Source of the DNA: Mesostigma viride
Lineage: Eukaryota; Streptophyta; Mesostigmatophyceae; Mesostigmatales; Mesostigmataceae
Assembly: GCA_009746045.1 (NCBI GenBank)
Contig: RPFO01001812.1
Coordinates: 200,001 to 247,500, forward strand
Reading direction: 5' to 3'
Length of the DNA: 47,500 nt
Shown: positions 35,655 to 44,409 of the stretch, one piece after another
Numbering within the stretch: position 1 is the stretch's first letter
Layout: every line of letters begins with the position of its first letter
The notes under the pieces: model-generated
Told to the model about the DNA's origin: nothing
The model's input: only the letters and a program-made list of their open reading frames with translations
Databases searched by the model: none
Position numbers and translations under genes: made by a program

Positions 35655-37017
35655 ATGACGAGCAAACGCCCGTCGACGCAACGCAGTTTGGCGGATGCGC
35701 TCGCCTTCGACAATGCGGCAGCTGAGGCTGCCGCTTCGCCAGATCCGGCAGGCAGCGGTGACACTAGTCGTGTGCACACTGGTGGTCACCCAGCAACCTC
35801 CCGGCCTCAATGCCTCGCCATCGGCATCGCCTGACCCTAAACGCGCCCGCCCCGCCGACAAAACTGGAGGGCCACGCTGGGCGGAAACACGCTTCTCGGA
35901 ACCGCGCTTTCGGCCCCAACCTTTCCAGGTCGATGATTACGACTGGACCACCATTTCCCCGAGTGATGCTATGCATCACATCTTCTTCGGGGACTACGCC
36001 TCGCTTTACGACCTGTGCCTCCATCTCCACGCCACTGGACGCCTCCTCGTCACCGACGGCCGACGCTGGCACAACGTCCGCGAGCTGTTCGGGTGTCCCC
36101 GCCCCCAACTCCAACACGCCGTCCTCAACTCTCTTCTCCAGAAGTCTGACGGCGAGATCTGGGCTCCATCCATCTCCGCCCCCGCATTCCGTTCCATCCT
36201 CACGGAAGCCTTTCAGCAGCACGTGACCCCCCTTGCTGCCGACATAGCAGCAATCGGCGGCACGCTGACTGCTGAACTTCCTCACATTTCCACCGCCGCC
36301 GCCTCCACCTCCACTGCCATTTCCGCCTCCACTGCCGACATCAAAGCCCAGCTCCTCGACCTCGACCACCGCCTTCAAGCTACCGCCAACGCCCTTGAGA
36401 GCTTGCATGACACCGCCGGCCTCACCGCCCAGGCGGTGAAGGACATCGCCGCCCAGCCGGCTCCTGCTGGCCCGGCCGGCGATGCTCCCTCCTCCTGGGC
36501 GGACTTGCTTAAGCAGCACACCACCTCCACCACCTCCACCATCTCGGCACAACTCAAGCAACAAGCCCTCGACCTTCGCGAGGAAGCCGACATCGCCCGG
36601 CGCAGCCACAATGTCATCGTCAAGCACTTCGACCAGCAGGCAGGTGAGACCTCCACGAGCCTTCTTGAGGCATTTAAGCGCGCCATTCTTGCCCCCATGT
36701 TACTCACTGGTGAGCTGGACATGTCGGCTGTCCGCCTCCCCCGCGCGCGGGGGAAGGCTGGCCCGGCACCCGTGCTCCTCACCTTTAAGTACATGGCGGA
36801 CAAGCTGGCGTTCCTTAAATGCCGCAAGAAGCTCTCGGAGACTCGCTTCACGCTGGACGACGACTTGACCCTGGCCCAGCAACAACGGCGACGCGAGCTA
36901 TGGCCGACCTACCTTCAGCTCCGGCAGAGCGCAAGGGGGAAGCCGGTATACTGGAGGGGGGCGGTCATCCACGTTGACCACAAGCCCTGGCAGCCCCCTC
37001 CTGCCACCTCAGACTAG
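35655..37017 (+). CDS. Non-LTR retrotransposon ORF1-like protein, probably frameshifted near its start
   Basis: An open frame covers 35695-37017 (440 residues). Its middle is rich in Ser/Thr/Ala and has helix-forming, coiled-coil-like stretches (IKAQLLDLDHRLQATANALE). The C-terminal third reads like an RRM plus CTD of L1-type ORF1p: RSHNVIVKHF, then GPAPVLLTFKYMADKLAFLK, then FTLDDDLTLAQQQRRRELWP and PVYWRGAVIHVD. Such proteins bind element RNA. A better N-terminus, MTSKRPSTQRSLADAL, is in another frame starting at 35655 and stops at 35834. The two frames overlap, so this copy has probably lost frame between about 35700 and 35834. Four further copies lie downstream on the minus strand. No complete reverse transcriptase ORF is present. 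Confidence 0.6.
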
Positions 37018-37048
37018 GAATATATATACCAGTAGTGTAGATTAGTAA

Positions 37049-37462
37049 GGCTTAGCCTAGCATGTGGCCCACGCGCATGTGCGCCCATAATGGCCCCCAT
37101 GGATGATGCCTTCAACCTTTAGCCATGCTTTGTCTATAATGGGACCCCCATGGATGTTGCATTAAGAATTTAGCCATGCTACGCCATGCAGAGAGATGCT
37201 CTCTGTCGAGAAGCCATGTCCTAGCTCTTGTATAGCCATGATGCTCTTCCTCCCTCACAGGCATGCTCCCCCCTTACCCGGGCATAGCGTGATAGACCAT
37301 GAGGGTGCAGGTGCCTTGGTGCACCTAGAGCAGGGGTAGCTTACATTCCCACCCTTGCATGAAGTAGCCTAGAATGTATTAAAAGCCATATGCCCCTTCT
37401 CAGGGCTATGTGCTACACCTACTCCCAACGGAGTGATGTTGATAATTAATTAATTAATTAAT
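37049..37462 (+). mobile_element. Internally deleted short copy of the retroelement family
   Basis: A 5'-end segment (GGCTTAGCCTAGCATGTGGC at 37049 to about 37180) is joined directly to the 3' UTR end (37184-37439) with no coding part. The 3' end carries hairpin ACTCCCAACGGAGT and then an AATT tail. It is a SINE-like derivative of about 410 bp. Confidence 0.5.
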
Positions 37463-37690
37463 CCCTGAGAAGGGGCATATGGCTTTTAATACATCCTAGG
37501 CTACTTCATGCCAGGGTGGGAATGTAAGCTACCCGGGCTGCTCTAGGTGCACCAGGGCACCTGCACCACCATGCTGTCTCAGGTTCAACCCGCCTAAGGG
37601 GGGGATCCTGGCACGGGGGAGGAAGATCATCATGGCTATACAAAAACTAGAGCGTGGCATCTCAGCAGAGAGCAGCTCTCTGCATGGGCA
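37184..37690. repeat. Large inverted repeat centred on an AATT tract
   Basis: The left arm (about 37184-37406) and right arm (about 37463-37690) are reverse complements with scattered changes. They share for example GTATTAAAAGCCATATGCCC and its complement. The centre is about 55 bp containing TTAATTAATTAA. It arises from two element 3' ends meeting tail to tail. Confidence 0.75.
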
Positions 37691-37863
37691 CAGCATAACT
37701 AGATAAAACTAGGCATCATCTGGAGTGTGGCTCATCGTATGTAGGCACACATGTACATGATTAAATAAATAAAGCGCGTGGCTTAGCTGGGATAGTGCCT
37801 CTAGGAGGCGTACATGTACATGGCCACGGTCTATCTATTCTACACTACTACTGCTGTATTCCC

Positions 37864-38565
37864 CTAAGCTGGGGCGTCTGGAGTCGCTGGGGCCGCGGGG
37901 GTCGCCTGCCAGGGCTTGTGGCCGACGTAGATGGCCGCCCCCTTCCAGTACACCGGCTGCCCCGCCTTGGTCTGCCAGAGCTGGAGGTAGGTCGGCCATA
38001 GCTCCCGTCGCCGTTGTTGCTGCGCCAGGGTCAAGTCGTCATCAAGGGTGAAGAGAGTCTTCTCGAGCCGCTTGCGGCGTCTGAGAAAAGAAATCTTGTC
38101 CGCCGGGGTCTTAAAGGTGAGAAGAAGCGGGGGCGGCCCTGCCTTACCCCGCGCGCGGGGAAGGCGGTGGGCGGCCAGCTCGATCTCACCGTTAAGGCCC
38201 ATGCGACCAAGGATTTCTCTCTCAAACGCACGCGTAAGCTTCTCGGAATTCTCACCTTCCTCCATGGTGAAGCTCTTGACAATGACGTTGAGGCTGCGCT
38301 TGGCGAGCTCGGCCTCCTCGCGGAGGTCAAGCGTCTGCCGTTGGAGCTGGGCTGCGACGGCGGAGGTGGTGGAGGTGGTATGTTGCTTAAGCATGTCCGC
38401 CCAGGTGGTGATGGGAGGAGCATCGCCGGCCAGGCCAGCAGGGGCTGGCCTGGCGGCAATGTCCTTCACCGCCTGGGCGGTGAGGCCTGCGGTGTTCTGC
38501 AGAACCTCGATAGCGATGGCGTTGTCCTTAAGACGCTGGTCGATGTCACGGAGCTGGGCGGTCAT
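37864..38565 (-). pseudogene. 5'-truncated ORF1-like copy (unit 1)
   Basis: 233 codons open on the minus strand, matching the C-terminal half of the protein at 35655-37017: GLTAQAVKDIAARPAPAG, RSLNVIVKSF, GPPPLLLTFKTPADKISF, FTLDDDLTLAQQQRRRELWP and PVYWKGAAIYVGHKPW. The amino-terminal half is missing, and the element's 5' segment (GGCTTAGCCTAGCATGTGGC on minus, ending near 38580) lies directly upstream, so the copy has an internal deletion. The frame itself is intact, and a shortened protein could be made. It belongs to a subfamily distinct from the plus-strand copy. Confidence 0.6.
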
Positions 38566-38675
38566 CCATGGGGGGTCCTGTTATAGGCATGGCTTGGCTA
38601 AATTCTGAAGGCATCATCCATGGGGGCCAGTATGGGCGCACATGCGCGTAGGCCACATGCTAGGCTAAGCCTGCC

Positions 38676-38815
38676 AATTAATTAATTAATTAATAGACAC
38701 GTGACTGCGTCACGTGAGCATCAGTCCTCAGTGGGAGGGGAACATGGGATGGAATGGATTAATTAATTAATTAATTAGACTCGTGCTCCCGTTGGGGAGT
38801 CACGGAGCATTAACC
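38676..38815 (+). mobile_element. Element termini: AATT tract, CACGTG hairpin, CTCCCGTTGGGGAG terminus
   Basis: AATT tract (38676-38694), then CACGTGACTGCGTCACGTG as in the SINE-like repeat at 3262, a second AATT tract (38758-38777), then CTCGTGCTCCCGTTGGGGAG and TCACGGAGCATTAA. Repeated in unit 2 at about 41254-41398. Confidence 0.5.
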
Positions 38816-38937
38816 CCGATGGATGGATGGATGGGTGCACACATTCCTACCGGTCTAATCTATCTACATTGGCTACATACTACATCTATCTAACAACATT
38901 CTAACTACAACATCTATCTAGGCAGCCGCACGCTGCC

Positions 38938-39252
38938 CTAGGGGGAGCTATCTAGCGTGCCTCCCGCGGGATTGCACACGCGGGCGCTTCCCCACTGGGG
39001 GGGCTCGTTGTCCTCTATGACCTGGGCCCACTTGGCCTTGTCCATCATCTTCTTCCAAATCACGGAGAGGCCTAGCCCGCCTAGGCCCCCCATGTCCTCT
39101 ACTAGCTGTTCTTTGAAGGTGCGGGCCTTGCGGCGTCTAACATCACTGGGCCCAGCCCACGTCAGGAGGTGCCGGCCAGGCTGGGCTGGTCGCAGTCCTG
39201 CGGGGGGGCCACGTGAGGTGTCTACCTGGTTGGAATGGATGGTGTAAGCTAT
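38938..39252 (-). pseudogene. Fragment of a LINE reverse-transcriptase C-terminal region (unit 1)
   Basis: The minus-strand frame reads HLLTWAGPSDVRRRKARTFK, then EQLVEDMGGLGGLGLSVIWK and KAKWAQVIEDNEPPQWG, ending at TAG (38938). This resembles the segment after the RT catalytic core in LINE ORF2, where a W.GP...V...L...GGLGL pattern is common. No RT catalytic motifs are present and a stop lies just upstream, so it is a remnant. Confidence 0.45.
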
Positions 39253-39544
39253 CTAGGTCCTAGTTACAGGGGTGTGGGCACCGCGGCCCGAATCGCTATG
39301 AATGCCATACTTGGTCGATCACACGCGGAGCCCCCACAGGCTTGGGGGCGGTCTCCTTCATCACTACTTGCCATCTATCCTTAATTGCGCACCATCTGCC
39401 TCCATATTACAGACAAACCAGGAGGCTGCCCGGGTGTGAGCCCGTCACGTCTAGTGTAGCACATGTCCATGCCGAGTCTATCACGAAAAGTCCACGGGTG
39501 GCCTGCCAATCTACACCGACTACTGGTATATATTCCCTATACTG

Positions 39545-39895
39545 AGGTGGCAGGAGGTGCCTGCCCGGCAGGGCTCGTGGTCAACGTGGATTACCACCCC
39601 CCTCTGGACAGTATACCGGCTTCCCCCCTGCGCTGAGTCTGCCGGAGCTGAAGGTAGGTCGGCCATAGCTCGCGTCGCCGCTGTTGCTGGGCCAGCCGGG
39701 TCAAGTCGTCGTCCAGCGTGAAGCGAGTCCGCGAGAGGCTTGCGGCATTTAAGGAACGACAGCTTGTCCGCCATGTACTTAATTAAAGGTGAGGAGCACG
39801 GGTGCCGGGCCAACCTTACCCCGCGCGCGGGCCGGGGAGGCGGAAAGCCGACATCCGCGCGGCTCACCAGTGAGTTGCATGGGGGCAAGAATGTC
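39545..39895 (-). pseudogene. Truncated, frame-broken ORF1-like copy cut by the duplication junction
   Basis: Readings KYMADKLSFLKCRKPLADSL and RGVVIHVDHEP match the ORF1-like C-terminus but lie among frameshifts. Similarity stops exactly at the junction (39895), where unit 2 starts. Confidence 0.6.
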
Positions 39896-40441
39896 AGTGC
39901 ACCTAGAGCAGGGGTAGCTTACATTCCCACCCTTGCATGAAGTAGCCTAGAATGTATTAAAAGCCATATGCCCCTTCTCAGGGCTATGTGCTACACCTAC
40001 TCCCAACGGAGTGATGTTGATAATTAATTAATTAATTAATCCCTGAGAAGGGGCATATGGCTTTTAATACATCCTAGGCTACTTCATGCCAGGGTGGGAA
40101 TGTAAGCTACCCGGGCTGCTCTAGGTGCACCAGGGCACCTGCACCACCATGCTGTCTCAGGTTCAACCCGCCTAAGGGGGGGATCCTGGCACGGGGGAGG
40201 AAGATCATCATGGCTATACAAAAACTAGAGCGTGGCATCTCAGCAGAGAGCAGCTCTCTGCATGGGCACAGCATAACTAGATAAAACTAGGCATCATCTG
40301 GAGTGTGGCTCATCGTATGTAGGCACACATGTACATGATTAAATAAATAAAGCGCGTGGCTTAGCTGGGATAGTGCCTCTAGGAGGCGTACATGTACATG
40401 GCCACGGTCTATCTATTCTACACTACTACTGCTGTATTCCC

Positions 40442-41143
40442 CTAAGCTGGGGCGTCTGGAGTCGCTGGGGCCGCGGGGGTCGCCTGCCAGGGCTTGTGGC
40501 CGACGTAGATGGCCGCCCCCTTCCAGTACACCGGCTGCCCCGCCTTGGTCTGCCAGAGCTGGAGGTAGGTCGGCCATAGCTCCCGTCGCCGTTGTTGCTG
40601 CGCCAGGGTCAAGTCGTCATCAAGGGTGAAGAGAGTCTTCTCGAGCCGCTTGCGGCGTCTGAGAAAAGAAATCTTGTCCGCCGGGGTCTTAAAGGTGAGA
40701 AGAAGCGGGGGCGGCCCTGCCTTACCCCGCGCGCGGGGAAGGCGGTGGGCGGCCAGCTCGATCTCACCGTTAAGGCCCATGCGACCAAGGATTTCTCTCT
40801 CAAACGCACGCGTAAGCTTCTCGGAATTCTCACCTTCCTCCATGGTGAAGTTCTTGACAATGACGTTGAGGCTGCGCTTGGCGAGCTCGGCCTCCTCGCG
40901 GAGGTCAAGCGTCTGCCGTTGGAGCTGGGCTGCGACGGCGGAGGTGGTGGAGGTGGTATGTTGCTTAAGCATGTCCGCCCAGGTGGTGATGGGAGGAGCA
41001 TCGCCGGCCAGGCCAGCAGGGGCTGGCCTGGCGGCAATGTCCTTCACCGCCTGGGCGGTGAGGCCTGCGGTGTTCTGCAGAACCTCGATAGCGATGGCGT
41101 TGTCCTTAAGACGCTGGTCGATGTCACGGAGCTGGGCGGTCAT
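40442..41143 (-). pseudogene. 5'-truncated ORF1-like copy (unit 2)
   Basis: Duplicate of the 233-codon copy in unit 1, also open throughout. The only residue change I see is Ser to Asn within NVIVKSF/NVIVKNF. Same features and caveats as the unit 1 copy. Confidence 0.6.
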
Positions 41144-41519
41144 CCATGGGGGGTCCTGTTATAGGCATGGCTTGGCTAAATTCTGAAGGCATCATCCATG
41201 GGGGCCAGTATGGGCGCACATGCGCGTAGGCCACATGCTAGGCTAAGCCTGCCAATTAATTAATTAATTAATAGACACGTGACTGCGTCACGTGCGTGAG
41301 CATCAGTCCTCAGTGGGAGGGGAACATGGGATGGAATGGATTAATTAATTAATTAATTAGACTCGTGCTCCCGTTGGGGAGTCACGGAGCATTAACCCCG
41401 ATGGATGGATGGATGGGTGCACACATTCCTACCGGTCTAATCTATCTACATTGGCTACATACTACATCTATCTAACAACATTCTAACTACAACATCTATC
41501 TAGGCAGCCGCACGCTGCC

Positions 41520-41835
41520 CTAGGGGGAGCTATCTAGCGTGCCTCCCGCGGGATTGCACACGCGGGCGCTTCCCCACTGGGGGGGGCTCGTTGTCCTCTA
41601 TGACCTGGGCCCACTTGGCCTTGTCCATCATCTTCTTCCAAATCACGGAGAGGCCTAGCCCGCCTAGGCCCCCCATGTCCTCTACTAGCTGTTCTTTGAA
41701 GGTGCGGGCCTTGCGGCGTCTAACATCACTGGGCCCAGCCCACGTCAGGAGGTGCCGGCCAGGCTGGGCTGGTCGCAGTCCTGCGGGGGGGCCACGTGAG
41801 GTGTCTACCTGGTTGGAATGGATGGTGTAAGCTAT
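41520..41835 (-). pseudogene. RT C-terminal fragment (unit 2), with extra frameshift
   Basis: Duplicate of 38938-39252. The G run has eight instead of seven residues, so the end of the frame is shifted after EDNEPP. Confidence 0.45.
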
Positions 41836-42124
41836 CTAGGTCCTAGTTACAGGGGTGTGGGCACCGCGGCCCGAATCGCTATGAATGCCATACTTGGTCG
41901 ATCACACGCGGAGCCCCCACAGGCTTGGGGGCGGTCTCCTTCATCACTACTTGCCATCTATCCTTAATTGCGCACCATCTGCCTCCATATTACAGACAAA
42001 CCAGGAGGCTGCCCGGGTGTGAGCCCGTCACGTCTAGTGTAGCACATGTCCATGCCGAGTCTATCACGAAAAGTCCACGGGTGGCCTGCCAATCTACACC
42101 GACTACTGGTATATATTCCCTATA

Positions 42125-42944
42125 CTGAGGTGGCAGGAGGTGCCTGCCCGGCAGGGCTCGTGGTCAACGTGGATTACCACCCCCCTCTGGACAGTATACC
42201 GGCTTCCCCCCTGCGCTGAGTCTGCCGGAGCTGAAGGTAGGTCGGCCATAGCTCGCGTCGCCGCTGTTGCTGGGCCAGCCGGGTCAAGTCGTCGTCCAGC
42301 GTGAAGCGAGTCCGCGAGAGGCTTGCGGCATTTAAGGAACGACAGCTTGTCCGCCATGTACTTAATTAAAGGTGAGGAGCACGGGGGCCGGGCCAACCTT
42401 ACCCCGCGCGCGGGCCGGGGAGGCGGAAAGCCGACATCCGCGCGGCTCACCAGTGAGTTGCATGGGGGCAAGAATGTCGCGCTTAAATGCCGTGAGAAGA
42501 ATCGTCCAGGTCTCGTCCGCCGGCTGGTCGAAGTGCTTGACGATGAAATTGTGGCTGCGCTGGGTGATGTCGGCCTCCTCGTGAAGGTCGAGTGCTTGTT
42601 GCTTGAGCTGTGCCGCGATGGTGGAGGTGCAGTCGAGGTGGTGTGTTGCTTAAGCAAGTCCGCCCAGGTGGATCGAGGGAGCATCGCTGGTTGGGCCAGC
42701 AGATGCCGGCTGCATGGGCAGCGATGTCCTTCACCGCCTGGGCGGTGAGGCCTGCGGTGCCATGCAAGCACTCAAGGGCGGTGGCGGTGGCTTGGAGGCA
42801 CGCTTGTCGAGGTCGAGGAGCTGGGCCTTGATGTCGGCAGTGGAGGCGGAAATGGCAGTGGAGGTGGAGGCGACGGTGGTGGAAAGGTGAGGAGGCTCAG
42901 TAGCCAGCGTGCCTCCCATTGCTGCCACATCGGCAGCAAGGGGG
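42125..42944 (-). pseudogene. Longer frame-broken ORF1-like copy
   Basis: Homologous to 36228-37015 of the plus-strand copy. It begins LAADVAAMGGT and continues STAISASTADIKAQLLDLDK, then changes frame repeatedly (WADLLKQHTTST, DKLSFLKCRKPL, RGVVIHVDHEP). It lacks the N-terminal half. Its left part is inside duplication unit 2 and its right part is single copy, so it was the original from which the truncated piece at 39545-39895 was copied. Confidence 0.65.
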
Positions 42945-43542
42945 GGTATATATTATACTACTGATGTGAGCTAATATCGCCGGTAGTAGTGCGTACGTAG
43001 GAGTACTACACACGGGGCCATCCCCTGTCCATGAGATGTAAGAGCCGCTTCCCTGACCGGAAATTCCGTCCAACACTGGCCGTATAGTTCAGTACTACCA
43101 ATGAACTACCATTCCAATCACAGACATCACTAATTAAGCACCTTCGATCCTTAGGGGCATGCTCCTGTTTTAGTCCCCACGGGCCCCGCGGCCCATGGCT
43201 AGCCACGGTAGAAGTCCGCAGGTGGAGGTTATTGCCCCTGAGGGTAGCCGCTACACTACCGCCTCGTCTGCCATTATATAGTTCAGGACAGCTCAGATGA
43301 GGGTAATATCCCCGTCTAGTGACTAATAATGGTTGGGGCATGATGCAGACGATATTTGTAATTTCGTGTAATTATTTTTCTAATGAGATTAGCATACTAC
43401 TCCGTGGCATGCCCATGCGCATGACACACACGTACTTACTTACTTTTACAGTTATCACTTGAGGCATGCCTCTTATTTAATCTCCGCATGACTCTTTCAA
43501 ACTTTGACTCCAAACTCGGACCCAATTTTTCACCAATTGGTT
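42945..43542. other. Spacer, no gene recognised
   Basis: About 600 bp of AT-richer sequence between the retroelement nest and the 3' end of the TPR gene. Nothing recognisable on either strand. Confidence 0.4.
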
Positions 43543-43548
43543 TTTATT
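43543..43548 (-). terminator. Candidate AATAAA polyadenylation signal for the TPR gene
   Basis: AATAAA on the minus strand (within CAATAAAAACC), about 860 bp past the stop codon at 44410. It is the first clear signal in that direction. If used, the 3' UTR is long. The interval contains a 257-codon plus-strand frame that I regard as antisense chance. Confidence 0.3.
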
Positions 43549-44409
43549 GAAGCGATTACGATATAAATAAATAAAGAAAAATGCGGGGGGCAGCCAACAC
43601 CATGGCTGTCTCAATGGCATGGCGTTACAGAGCCCTGGACTGTGACCTGTTCTTTACGACCATGTGCCGTGTGTGTGTGGGGGGGGATGAAGCGGGGAGG
43701 CTTCACCACCTGGAGCCAAGCCATTGTGTGTTGCCGGTTTTTCCACACCGCCGGTTGAGATGCCAATACCTCCCATGTCTGTATCTGTTGATCATGGAAT
43801 GTGAGGGCCCCCTTCCTTACGTGTCAGAGATTGCCAACAGTTCTGTAGGCAAAATAGCCACCCTCGAAGATGGCATGGTCCTTGCTCAGAGCATTGAAAC
43901 ACATGCTCATGTCATCCTTCAAGGCAAGGTCATTAGTCTACAAGGCACACATGGATTCCGGGACCGTTGTGCACAAAATCCACATGTAAAAAATGTGGTG
44001 GCATACCAACCTTCAGAGACGGGCAGCCACCCATGCCTCAACGAGTATGTTCAATCAGTCTGCACCCCAAGCCATTGGCACGTCTTACTCTGGTTTGTCA
44101 CTTGCACTTCGCCAAGTTGGCAATCGGACAGGAAACCATCGTGCTTGCGGCAAATGATGGCCATGCACGCCATGGTTATCAAAGAGCAGACAGGGGCGGT
44201 GCGCCGCCCAACACCTCCATCCTATAGCTGCCTCATGAATAAATATTCAGTCACATCTTCCTCAAAGGAACACCGCCCTTCAGGTGAGGCCAACCCTGCC
44301 TGGGGATGCCAGATGTGTGCCTTGGTGGACCATCCCGTGTCGTTTCCTTGTTGAAGTCACGTTGATGTAAGCAGTCAAGTATCCAGAGTCACTATAAGCC
44401 CGATGACCC

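Larger units (their letters stand above)
37319..39895. repeat. Tandem duplication, unit 1 (2577 bp)
   Basis: Starts GTGCACCTAGAGCAGGGGTA and ends AAGAATGTC. Unit 2 at 39897-42478 is nearly identical. Differences I can see are one C/T near 38273, a GCGT insertion in unit 2, a 7- versus 8-G run, and a T/G near 39798. It contains an ORF1 fragment, an RT-tail fragment and a second, truncated ORF1 fragment. Confidence 0.95.
39897..42478. repeat. Tandem duplication, unit 2 (2582 bp)
   Basis: Second copy of 37319-39895, shifted by 2578 bp at its start and 2583 bp at its end because of two small insertions. One unpaired A (39896) separates the units, and there is no visible microhomology at the join. 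Confidence 0.95.

Noticed and set aside
38014-38608. Plus-strand frames of 190 and 186 codons (repeated at 40592-41186)
   Set aside because: They are antisense readings of the ORF1-like copies, whose minus-strand protein is conserved among copies.
43581-44354. 257-codon plus-strand frame
   Set aside because: No recognisable domain, and it is antisense to the probable 3' UTR of the TPR gene. Its composition looks like chance.
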